Source: Kwoniella bestiolae CBS 10118 (Eukaryota > Basidiomycota > Tremellomycetes > Tremellales > Cryptococcaceae). Taken from it: DNA of 64,000 nucleotides. The DNA lies in NCBI RefSeq assembly GCF_000512585.2, contig NC_089241.1, positions 6,528,001 to 6,592,000 of the forward strand, read 5' to 3'. Within the stretch, counting starts at the first letter, position 1. Every line of letters starts with the position of its first letter. A program made the position numbers and the translations under genes. Under the pieces are notes generated by a model. That model was not told the origin of the DNA. It did not search any database and was given only the letters and a program-made list of their open reading frames with translations. Below are positions 47,559 through 58,237 of the stretch, piece by piece.

Positions 47559-47856
47559 GAGAGATTTCGCTTGTTACACATGCTTATATGATGGCCAAAG
47601 AGCGTTCAATGTTCTCTGATTTGATTGTACCTTTTATGTGTATCAACCCATAATCTTCCGATGACTACCCCTCCTTGCGCTACCTTAGTTCGTTGGTAAC
47701 CTCAACAGAGTGAATCTATGATGCATGTAAGGCTACACGGCGTCTATGGTGTTTTGTAGATTATAGTATGTGAGAGTCCGTCCCCCTCCCTTCCCCTCCT
47801 TCCACTGCCTCCAAATGGTTCGTGAAGGAGTCAACCCCTCTATCAAAAAGAATTCT
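47559..47856. other. Intergenic region
   Basis: Upstream flank of the 5S gene and 3' flank of the second sugar transporter. Nothing else seen. Confidence 0.5.
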
Positions 47857-50188
47857 CTAAGGAGATTCGGCAATAGCCTCGGCCTCGTTGGCCTTCTTGC
47901 TGTTCAGGAAAGAAGTTTCGAATCTCCTCGTTCTAGGCTTTTCAGGCCGGGTCCCAGCAGAAGTAGCACCGGGGGCAGTCTCGACGTGCTCGGTCGTACC
48001 TCTTGTTCCTTTCTTCTCGTCCTTGGCAACCACGGTAGCCAGGTCGAAATCTTTCCATTGTCTAGTAGGGATTCGAGCCTCCATCATGAAGCTATGAGCG
48101 CAAGAGGTGTTATCAGTAACGTCACTTATAGGAGAGAGCGATGGACTCACTTGATCTCTTCGAGGGTTCTACCGATAGTTTCGGGGATGAAGAAGTACAC
48201 GAACAATAACGAGGCGAGAGCTCCAAGGGAGTAGACCTATATCAACAAAAAACACAACCAATTCAATCAGCGATGAGAAGGCATAACAGAACAGCGAAGG
48301 TGCGAGGACTTACAAAACCGATCATGGGACCCAAACCGGCTTGGTCAGGTCGGAACAAGTATGGTAGAGTGAAGGTGACCGCCCAGGCTGAGACCCAGAA
48401 CAAGGCTGTACCGATCGACAAGTGCTTTTGTCTGTTTCTTCCTGTTGACATCTCAGCGGCGACTACCCAAGCCAACGGACCCCATGCTACGTTGAAGGCG
48501 AAGACGTAAAGACAGATCATGGCTGCTACGGCCTTTCCGAATGCTGGGTGATCGGCGAGGTATGGCTCGAATCTTGTTCCTTGGCCTGCAACGGCTCCAA
48601 GACATCCGACAACCAATAATGTGATCAACATGAAAATACCGCTGATGACATCAATCAAAAGCCATCAGTATGTGTTATGAGTGATGATTGCGTGAGGAGA
48701 TACGACAAACTCACGTGTAAAGGAGCAATGGTCTTCGACCAAATCTGTTGACAACGAAGAAACTTGCAATCACACCAAGAACTTCGATACAGTCGACAAT
48801 GATCTTTTGTCTCAATGTCAGCTCCTCAGGTCCCTAAGTTCTGATAGACTGCAAGAAGAGAGGCACTCACAGTGATGACGAAGGTATCTTTCAAACCGAC
48901 AAGAGTGAAGAAGGTAGTAGTGTATGAGAAGATGAATTGCACACCCGAGATCTGCTGAGATACAAGGATACCAACAGTAGCGATGAACTTTCTTCGCTCG
49001 ACGGGGTTTTCTAGACGGGTCGACCAGAACTGTCAGCTTATTTGGCAACGTTCATGTGTAAGAGTTCACGCGAAAACTCACTCCACAGGTCACTCCACCT
49101 TGAGACACTACTTGAAGATTCGGCTTCCTCCTCCCTCGACTTGTTGAGGATAGCCAATTGCTCCTGTACCAAGGAATCTTGGTAATCTGAACCGGCGTGG
49201 ATTTTCTTCAAAGCTCTCTCGGCCTTGGCTTCGTGCCCTCTGTACAAAAGCCATCGAGGGGATTCAGGAACGATGAAGAGAACTCCGAAGAGAAGGACGA
49301 CCCAGACGAGGTTGATTCCGACGGGGATTCTCCATGAGGCAGTGGATTCAAGGGTGTGGGCGCCGAGACCTACACAAGCACCAATGACTTGTCCGATGGC
49401 CAACATCAATTGCCAGCTGCACCAAGAAAGAGATTATCAGCAAACGTCATGAGGGGTCGAATAGGGAGAGATTGGACATACGAAGAGACACAGGCACCTC
49501 GAATTTCCACGGGAGGGATCTCAGAAAGATACAATGGGGCACTAAGAGTACCGTCAGCTACTTCTCAGTCGGTTTGCCTCAAGATAAATGGGATGTACTC
49601 ACGCGTTGGAGATAATACCGATACCAGCACCAGCAATCAATCTACCGACGGTCAAGAGAGCACCGCTTCCGACGATGATCATCTGGAGGACCACACCGAT
49701 GGCAAGTAAGATGATAGCTGACAAGAGACCACCCTTTCGACCTGAATAATCACTGGATGCGTATACCTCGATTAGCCACCCTGATCACTCCGGTTGCATG
49801 GTAGCCCGATAAGCAGGAACTCACCCGATAGGACCAGCAGCAAGCGAACCAACAACTTCACCAACTTGAATAATAGACACCCAGAGCGATTGATCACCAC
49901 TTGAGATAGCGGGTTCACCTTCAATGATATCACCGAACTGTCGAACTGCGACCGCTCAAACTCAGCTCGATGGTCGGATGCTAGAGTGGAGGCTGCAGGC
50001 TGCAGGCTGCAGGACTCACCGAAAACGGGCGTCTCCAATAATGAAGTGAAGTAAGTACCATCGTACCCATAAGCGATAGGGGCGATAGCGATCAGAGCGC
50101 AGAAGAAGATTGGTCTTCTGTACTCCTTCTTGAGGAAATCTCCCCAGGAATCGAGTCCCGATTCTCCACCAGCAACGGCAGCTACCAT
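47857..50188 (-). CDS. MFS sugar transporter (570 aa, 10 exons)
   Basis: Exons: 50020-50188, 49825-49945, 49603-49752, 49482-49541, 49082-49416, 48871-49010, 48715-48803, 48314-48641, 48151-48236, 47857-48091. Signatures: YGYDGTYFTSLLETPVF in helix 1, DYSGRKGGLLSA after helix 2, GRLIAGAGIGIISNAAPLYL with SEIPPVEIRG, FIVPESPRWLLYRG between helices 6 and 7, QQISGVQFIFSY in helix 7, NRFGRRPLL after helix 8, and ETIGRTLEEIN at the end of helix 12. QQISGVQFIFSY is typical of fungal maltose/hexose/quinate-type carriers. The C-terminal tail of about 80 residues is charged, Thr/Ala-rich and probably cytosolic. Only distantly related to the transporter at 40165. Intron 1 contains three copies of GCTGCAG (about 49991-50013). 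Confidence 0.94.
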
Positions 50189-51513
50189 CTTTGTATGATC
50201 CTAATCGAAGTAATGAGTTATGGTGGTGCAGAGGAATAAGAAGTCGCGAAATTGCGTTGTAAAGAAAAAGAGGAAAATCAAAAATCAAAATTCATCGAGT
50301 GATGAGTGATCTTCTTTCTGTTGTTTGCCAAAATAATTTATCTTCACACGCTTGTACACCCCCATCAATGCCCCCAAGGGGCTATTGGACAGTTTTTCGT
50401 CCTCCCCCTTCCAACCGTGTCTCCAGCAGATTTTTCGTCTTTGGTATCATGCCGCAAACGAGTTGGTCGTTTTCCCTAATTTTTCCGTCATTCGTCATCG
50501 GCAATCCACCTTGCATTCGGTGAGTTGGGACAAGACAGCACTGTACTGTTCTCAGTCTACATCAGAGGAACGTCACCTGGTAACGCCTTCAACGTCATAT
50601 TGCGATTTAGCCTGACAACAACGGAAACGAAAACTTTCTTTTTACAGTACTACTCGCGCACCCGATGAGTTGGATGAGGGATCTTTGGGAAACCGCCGGT
50701 AACGACATTTGCTTCAGGGTGAACAATTGAGACCCTTAATGCGGCTAAGCCGGAAAAACATCTCTAAGCTGTTACAGGCATAGCGTTTTCAACTTCAAAC
50801 CTCTCTCTTCACTCGGGTTCAGTCAGAGTCAAGTCCGAGTACCTGTAGAAGCAAGCGATACATTCATAGATGCCGTTTTTCTTGGCATACCTATACCAAT
50901 TGACAATTATCTGTACTGACAGGTTAAGACAGGGAATGAGCGGTCGATCGAAGCGGCTTTAGTAAGGGTTTCTTTCACGATCACTGGGTCCTTTTTAGTC
51001 AGGAACACAGCTACAAGTCTAGCGAAAATTTGCGGATGGGTTTTTGGGAGAAGATTCGACACGCTAAAGGGAGATTGGGGCTCGCTAGTTCATCTTTTGG
51101 GGGTGACGGGGGCAATTGTGCGATCCACCACGCTGATCATTGTTGTGTTTGGAATATGGTGGGTAGAAAGGGGGCCGCTAAGAGTCTGTGGTGTGTGATC
51201 GAAGATTGGTGTTGTCGGATCTGTCTGCTCCATATCACCTAAATTGATCATCATGAGAACACGAATCACGAGGCACCGGCCGATTCTGGCAATGCGGCAA
51301 GAGATGCGATGCATGGTATAATTTACAAGGAAAGAATCAGAACTGAAATCGAATATGGTACAAACAACACACCAAGAAAATGATAACAACAAACTCCCTT
51401 CCACATCTCTTATCTCCCGCGTGTATGGGTACTGACTGTCCAAACCAACTTCAATCCTGAGACCTCGGCATGATCACGTTCGATGTTATTGACTGAGTCA
51501 TGTGCGCGAAGTA
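50189..51513. other. Intergenic region, no gene seen
   Basis: 1.3 kb: pyrimidine-rich leader of the transporter to about 50450, then mixed sequence. Open frames at 50299-50615 and 51030-51443 lack splice support. Confidence 0.5.
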
Positions 51514-51861
51514 TCAAAGACATCTAGCGAAACAGCTTCTCAAAGCGACATTGCAAATCTGCACGTTACCTGCGAACCCAACGGCATACTGAACATCAGC
51601 TGGTATACTAAAATGGCAGCCCAACTACCACGGAATCATATGACAGGAGTGAAGTGCTTTGGGGGAAAGGAGGTGGGTAGGAAAGCGAAGGTCGGGGAGG
51701 GGAGGTTACTCACCGTAGACGCTCATACAGCTCAGATACCCTGCGTTACAAGTTGCTTTACATGCGAGATAAGGGTTCCACGCTTCTGCCATAGGGATCG
51801 AGGCGAGGAAAAAGACGATGAGGAGAATCCAGAACAGGTTGAGGATGTTGAGCTTGGACAT
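51514..51861 (-). CDS. Small secreted cysteine protein A (67 aa, 2 exons)
   Basis: Exon 1 is 51714-51861 and exon 2 is 51514-51569, with a 144-nt GTGAGT..CGCAG intron in phase 1. The protein starts with a hydrophobic signal or anchor (NLFWILLIVFFLASIPMAEA). The short mature part, beginning WNPYLACKATCNAGYLSC, holds six Cys in the spacing C-x3-C-x6-C-x9-C-x7-C-x4... ending ARCL. Even Cys number and small size suggest a disulfide-bonded secreted peptide. A relative with the same plan lies at 54230. Similar short NP..C...C proteins occur in Tremellomycetes as I recall; function unknown. Confidence 0.8.
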
Positions 51862-54229
51862 TGTTGGTGTTGCGGTTCGATCAAGAGTGTTGGGTCTGGC
51901 AGAAGGGAGCTGGTCTTGGTCACCTGTGCAGAGTGGTGGCGGCCACGAACTTGAGGATAAGCTGGAACATATCTGTACCTTCATTGAACGTACCACTCAC
52001 GGTAAATCAGTACTACGAGTTTAATAGGTAATGCGAAGAAGGTCTTGACTAGCTGATATGCGATTATGATGGTCAAGCAAATACAGGAATACATCGGCTG
52101 AACAGGATGGGAAATAAAGTATAAGACGATATTCCCTTGCCATCAATATATACCATGTCCAAACCTCAATTATCGTCGTCGTGATTATTGCTTATCGTAT
52201 CATTCCGAATGGGGGAACTAAACTCAGCAATAGCAAGTGGGTCAAAAACGCATGGTAAGCAATATCAACATGATGTTGCTCATCAACGAGGTCCAAACAT
52301 TCCCAAGGTTCAGGGAGTGGGTAAATCGATGTTCCTTTTTCCCACTTGTATAGCTTGGTAGGAAAACATCATTGATACACAAGGAAGGATGGTCGACCTT
52401 TCCTGGTGGTCCATCTCAGAAGTGGTAAGTGTGCGTATAATACTTGATAAGGAAAGGAGGTGGAAGAGGCGTGTTCAAAGTTTTGGATCTGTGCGTTAGG
52501 TCAGACTAGATCAAATGTAATACTCCTTTTTGTTCTGAGATTGGAGCCACCATCGTCATCACCAACGGTATGAGAGGAGAAGAAGAAAAAGCGAAACACA
52601 AATTTTTTGGTGGGGTCAAGAGGCTTGATGAGGGAAGAACTGACTGACAACATCCGTGCGTCCATTCGAGCCCCTTTCCGCAACTATTTGTAATAACTTT
52701 AAATTCGCTTAGCTAACCTAACCTGCTGTAGCAGGAAGAAGAACGTTCATGAGATGCTTATTCCCCACCTACGGTAAAGGACCACCATACCTTTAGATGG
52801 GATGGGGAATACATGATATCATATATTGTCACAGCCTCATGCCGCCGGATATGAATTAGCTTGTGTGACATCACCTGTTTGTATGCTCACCTACTCGGCA
52901 TACCCGTTTTGGCGTAGGTATATTGGGGATGCTGGTCGCCATGGCGTCATCTGCAGCAATACCGATGCCCAAGAGGTAGAGCAGGTTGTATAACATACTG
53001 AGAAAGTGGGTAAGTGAGCTCAGGAGGATTGATCCGTATCATCGCGGATCAGGATATACAACGGCCCGAGCGTGCGTACCGCACCAACTCAATACCTTAA
53101 AATCATCAAACTAAAGACCCATGCTGTCAATGAACGTTTCTCATCTTCCTTTTCTGTACGATCATGGACCGATGATGATGGACATCATCCCAAACTTCAT
53201 CGCCTCTGACAAGATGATATCTTATATAAGAAGATAATACACCATAAAATTGCATGTCTCTGGAAAAGGAGTACCTTTGTTTTCGTTATGTATCTGACAT
53301 TTATAAAACATCCATACCCATCTATCTATATCGAGGTCGTTGTATCAACAGAAAACTGGAAGAAGATCGCATTCACATCTATTTTATCTTTGAAAGTTCA
53401 TTATAGGAATCAAGTAGTCTATGGTGAGTTGGGCCTTACAGGCAACGATGAGAACATTTTTCGGTGTGGGAAAATGGTGCGTTATTCATTGTCGTTTCTC
53501 GATCATTCAAATTGTGAGAAATGTGGAATGTGGAGTAAGAACCGATTGTCCATCTGGAGTAACGAAGTGGTGCGTGACCTTGAATGTCCGTTGAGAGCTG
53601 ATGAAAACGATGTTTCTTCTTTCGGTGCAAGTGTAGTAAGGTTGGGATGAGGCGGAAACGTGTTTTAGGTGAGTTTGATCGAGGGCATCTAACAGTGCAT
53701 AAAGCACACTGTCCTGATCGAGTAACACGAGGCGAGTCGAGGACCGGAGACTAATCAAACGAAATCGATGAATTAGCCTTGTCACACACACACACACACA
53801 CACGCATACACGAACACACAGCTGTGTATGGTTCTCGATCAAGCACGCCCAAGCAAGATCAAGGGTTGTAACGATATACAATATGTTAAACCGGTCAACA
53901 CGGGTTATAACATAGTATAAAAGCGAGTGGAGATCACAGCAAGAGATGCGTCGCCATTTATACCCTATCAAGCATTTTATGGGGAACTTCCGAGAGATGC
54001 ATCTTGATACGGGTGGCAAATCGAGTGATTGGAAATGTCGTCATGGATGGGATAATTACTAGGTACAGTATAACTGCTCAAGCCGGTAAAGAGGGGAGAA
54101 GATGATTGAGAAGATATAAAGCAGACAGAAAGGAACGGGTAGACTACGTCACGTCTCAAATGAATTGAAGTCGGTGTTGAACTGAAGGTTGATACCAAAA
54201 AGAGTAACAGAGAAAGAAAGTCGACTCAC
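51862..54229. other. Gene-poor region, 2.4 kb
   Basis: No confident gene. A 120-codon plus frame at 53288-53650 and overlapping minus frames (53436-53630, 53507-54019) lack convincing protein character. Contains (CA)11 at 53782-53803. The missing second exon of secreted protein B must lie somewhere in the right-hand part. Confidence 0.4.
53782..53803 (+). repeat. Dinucleotide microsatellite (CA)11
   Basis: Perfect CA repeat followed by an interrupted CGCATACACGAACACACA tail. Confidence 0.9.
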
Positions 54230-54410
54230 TGGCAACCCTAGCGCACATTGCGAATTTCTGTTCGCACTGCTGTCTACAGTAATACGACATGTAGACGGGG
54301 TTGAACGCAGCTTCTGCTGGAGTAGCCATGAAGGCCATGATGAGGAGTAAGACGAGGATGAAGACTATAGGTGAGAAGATCAATCGAGTGGATTTGGTAG
54401 TTGATGACAT
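54230..54410 (-). CDS. Small secreted cysteine protein B, first exon (60 aa seen, 3' end unresolved)
   Basis: Exon 1 runs from ATG 54410 to a GTGAGT donor after 54230, the same phase-1 position as in protein A. It begins with a hydrophobic signal (IVFILVLLLIMAFMATPAEA), then AFNPVYMSYYCRQQCEQKFA - MCARVA. Like protein A it shows NP followed by C-x3-C-x6-C. By analogy a short second exon with three further Cys is expected, but I could not place it with confidence: acceptors near 54072 give a tail without Cys, and a more distant GATCAG acceptor near 53710 gives QCALCTVRC but a 500-nt intron. Read through without splicing, the frame stops at 54156. Confidence 0.65.
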
Positions 54411-55242
54411 GATTTTGGAGTATCGAGTGAATTGTGTGCCGTCAAGCTGTTGTAGGGGGTGTCGTATGACTTGGTCTGGAGATATTGAAAGTATTTGTTG
54501 ATTAGGGTGTATGGTGGTAAAGTGTCGTTGTTGTTTTGAACGTCAAGTAAGATGAGAATTAAGTGAAGAGACGGTTCAGCAAGCTTGTCGTATTCATACC
54601 TTTCCAGCAAAAGCCTTCCTCATTGAAATAAAAATTTCGACCGAACTGCAGAACCAGATCTCTCAACTTATTGTTTGCTGTACACCGCAGTTTTCCCCTT
54701 AATGTCAATCCTCTCTCCTCTCTCAACTTTGTACTTTGTCTAAAATGAAATTTTTCTCACACTACCTTACACTTTAGTTCATCGCTTCAAGGTCGTGCGC
54801 CCGTTCCATATTTCACTGATCTTGGAAGGAAATCCAGAATTTGATGGGATTTCTCTCCTGTTATGATGATCAACAGGATCAACCCTCGTTTCAAATTTGA
54901 CTAAAAATTCCGATCAACGCCACTTTGAGCGTGTTGTGAGTGGTTTTATCTGTGCGATCACTCAGTGGCCATACATACGAGGACAATACAGTCAGTTTGA
55001 AGAATCACATGTACATCGCCAAGTAACCTACCGTTACTCGTTTCGCTGGTTAGTACAGAGGTTACCTCGGACTCGATCGGATTCTATCCTGAGAATGATT
55101 GCCGAAATGCACTAATCACACTTCTTGATCATCAAGGAGACATAAGATTTGGTCGTTCGACTCATTTCAAAAAGCTTCGGAACCTTCTTGGTACTCTACA
55201 TGAGGTATCTTGACTCGCAAAACAACCCAATACTCTTGTCCC
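54411..55242. other. Intergenic region, no gene seen
   Basis: Upstream of secreted protein B. A plus frame at 54897-55115 is short and unsupported. Confidence 0.45.
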
Positions 55243-55536
55243 TCAACGTTGGATATGGATGTCCAGATCCACTCGATCTTCTCGGTTAGGTGAAGAGGGT
55301 AGGATCATAGCGTGTGAAGCTACCTTCGACCATGGACTATGATCCTCAAGGTGACGAGTCGATCCGACAGGTTCTAGGCCGAGTCTCAAGGTGAAAGTCA
55401 CTTTCGTTCGCCTCTTACAATCACCATCAAATACCGCCGCAGCATCACTAATCGTACCATCGCCATTGCCGCTTTCTCTCCCTGAGTCACCGGACCAGCG
55501 CAACCACGAAGGCCTTGCGAAGAGAAACAGACACAT
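55243..55536 (-). CDS. Possible small protein (97 aa, single exon)
   Basis: An uninterrupted frame from ATG 55536 to TGA 55243. Composition is protein-like in part (TKVTFTLRLGLEPV, then ending DRVDLDIHIQR, both strand-like), and G/C at third positions is moderate. No intron, signal peptide or known motif is seen. It could equally be the last exon of a longer gene or a chance frame, since the flanks are gene-poor. Confidence 0.3.
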   Translation of the reverse strand: MCLFLFARPSWLRWSGDSGRESGNGDGTISDAAAVFDGDCKRRTKVTFTLRLGLEPVGSTRHLEDHSPWSKVASHAMILPSSPNREDRVDLDIHIQR

Positions 55537-56143
55537 GGTCAAAGCGTGTTGATGGATGGGATGTCCTAGCTTGAAGGGTCGGACGATTTGGTGTGTAGGT
55601 GTGTAAAGGCTGTGTATATCAATGAACGTGATTTTCGGCCTGCCCTTACCAATTCAGTGGTGAGTTCGTTGCCTCAACCCCGATGTCTCCGCCTGTCGGA
55701 ATGTGCGAGTTCGTTCGATAGATTTTCGTTCATTCTCGTGGAAGTGGGTTCATACCACGGTACAGCAATTCCCCCAGATGACTACAGCACTGTTAATTTA
55801 CCTATTCCTCCCCACTTCTAGCTCCTAGTAGCTCTTCTCATCAACTTGCGCCCGTTTAAAATCTGACCAACCTCCAATAATCTGGAGCTGCGTATATCCA
55901 TCTTTGTTTCGCTAAGGAACGTCGACCCAACTGTAACTCAGTATCGCCAAAAGTGGGGAAGATGAGGGTCGACAAATCGTTCGCCAATCAACTTGTCACC
56001 CAGGATCAAGCATGTCCGATATGATCGGCTTGCTTACGTCTTCAGTTTGACAGTGCCTCGCTGGACTGACTAGTTATGGAGCTGTAGCGATTGGTTGCCT
56101 GTTACACCTGTCTTTTGTCCAGTATCGAGTTTCTTTCGACAAT
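55537..56143. other. Intergenic region, no gene seen
   Basis: 3' flank of the LigD-like gene. A plus frame at 55588-55821 is unsupported. Confidence 0.45.
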
Positions 56144-57965
56144 CTAATCTTCATCACCAAACCAATTCTTGAACCTCTCTTCCTCCTTGGCCCATCTGTC
56201 CGGCCTTTTCAGGTATCCTTCTGTGACTTCTTTCAGCGTTCGCCCAGCTATAGATCCCAGATTGTCAGCGCAACCCAGATGGAGCAATGAGTTCTGTAGG
56301 TAAGATATGCCTTGCCGTATCCTCAAGATGAGTGAAAGGAAAGACGAGACTCACTCTTAACGCTTCTACCCCAATGACCACCTTCCTCTCCACCCCTATC
56401 CCAGGGATATCCATCGACCTCTCGAGGTAATCTCAGAAACCAGGTCTTCTTGATTTGGCCAGAGGACGAGAAAGTATGCTTGGTCGAAGCTGCCAAGACG
56501 AGGATGAAGTCTATTCCTGCGATCAGTACACGCTCCGCAGAAGTACACAGTAGTATTTCCCGTCTGATGTATACCGCCAATCTGCTTCAAGAGATACGAC
56601 GTGTTGGGACAATGGACCATCTACTTACGATGGTTTGTCATCTTTGACAATCGGGCATATCAGCTTCCTACACTTCTTCCCACTTAACGAGTGAATCAGC
56701 TAATTGTAGGGAGGGACACTTACCTTCCTCCCTCCACGTAATATGAAATGCATACTCCTACTTTTCCCATACCCTATTCTCCTTTCAAGTGACTGTCGAA
56801 ACAGATCTTCCTGATATTTCCCATCTCTAGATTAAAAAAATCTATCAGCTCGACCACCACTCACACTATGGATAAAACTCACGAGTCTTCACTACCTTCC
56901 TCTGGATCATTATCACCCTTCAATATCCTTCTTCGTTTGACAGACCTCTCCTCATCCGAAGTAGAATCGATAGCTGAAGAAGGTTTGGTGATGGTATATT
57001 CACCTATATCCCATAACACTGTTTCTCATTCGCCAGTAAGCTTTGCATCATACCACATGAGTAGAGAAAGTTGCTCACAAGTTCCTCCTTTCCTGCCTGC
57101 TGAGAAATCTGATTTGCCATTCAAAGATATCAGCCATTCTCGGATTCGATTGTAACCTTGCTTATGGAAAGACTCACTACGTCCATCTGCACCTACATAT
57201 GTACAGCTGTGTTAGCCCAAGGGGTGGATTCAAAGAGACCACTGCTCACCTTCATAGGTCGTATAGCTTATGGGATGTATGGTAGTTTCCACAGCCAGCC
57301 TACTCGATTCACCTTTCTTTGATATGCCTATTCGGTCGAATATGTATTCATCAGCCAGGCCTTTTCTTCCTCCATCTGCTTATATGAGGCTCCGTTCGGA
57401 ACGCTTGAGAGCATCTTCCCTCAAGTCCCCAGTGTCCGTATACGAGCCAAGCTAAGCCAAGTGTGACTCACCAATCAATCCCTTAGGTACAGCCCAACTA
57501 ACAGTCCCATCGTCCACCTGCATCCTTAGATCGTAGTGCATCGCTACAATATCGATTACCGTCAGATCATATACCCCGATCGGGATGAAGTGTCAGACGC
57601 AACTCACCTGTAGCAGAGTGTCTCTGGATACACCAAAAGTTCCTCTTTCTCAGCGCAGGGAATTGTTCGACCTCTGATCGAGTGAACCCCCATATCCCAA
57701 TTCTTTCTTCTTCTTCTACTTCTTCTACTCCATCTCCAATTCCGTCGTGCTCTTGTCGCTCAGTCATAGGGAGGGCGGCTGACTCTTGATCATGACGATC
57801 CGTATTCTGCGGATGGAAATCACTGGTTGTCGTTTTGTCAAGAGTCCCATGCGGGTACGGGGAATTACCATTTCCAGCTGAGTCGTTATCTATCTCCTTG
57901 CATTGAGGGGTCGCAATGACTCGCTTCAGCTTCTTTTGCTGCTTCAGCAGATGAAGAGTGAACAT
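56144..57965 (-). CDS. LigD-type DNA 3'-phosphoesterase domain protein (391 aa, 9 exons)
   Basis: Exons: 57608-57965, 57472-57543, 57250-57375, 57178-57192, 56883-57018, 56724-56826, 56629-56663, 56355-56581, 56144-56247. After a polar N-terminal part of about 105 residues comes the phosphoesterase domain: NFWCIQRHSATAMHYDLRMQ, VSWAVPKG, RLAVETTIHPISYTTYEGAD, MLWDIGEYT. The residues known in the bacterial LigD PE domain are kept: His in QRH, the H-Y-D-x-R set, and His plus Tyr in IHPISY. In bacteria this domain trims 3'-phosphate or 3'-ribonucleotide ends during Ku/LigD end joining; fungal copies are free-standing. The later part (KTWFLRLPREVDGYPW and a charged end, FKNWFGDED) is lineage-specific. 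A 15-nt exon lies at 57178-57192. Probably nuclear. Confidence 0.88.
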
Positions 57966-58237
57966 CTCGTGGGGTTGCCAAAAGTGAGAATAGGTCGATG
58001 TGGATGTGCAAGAGTGAGAGGTTCAGGAGATCAATGGTATTGTTGTTATTATTAATAAAAGCGTTAAACGTCATGCTGGACCACCTCCACCTGAGAATGT
58101 TAAATATACATGGTATGTTTTCATGCATGATATGATCTGTTTACAATAAATGAATATATCTCTATCAGATAGTATATCAACGACGGGCTTGACTTCTCTC
58201 GCAGATCCTCTCAAAGCTAGTCCATCTACTTCGCCGC

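Noticed and set aside
53288..53650. 120-codon plus-strand open frame
   Set aside because: Overlaps open frames on the other strand, lacks good codon character, and has no splice sites or motif; treated as chance.
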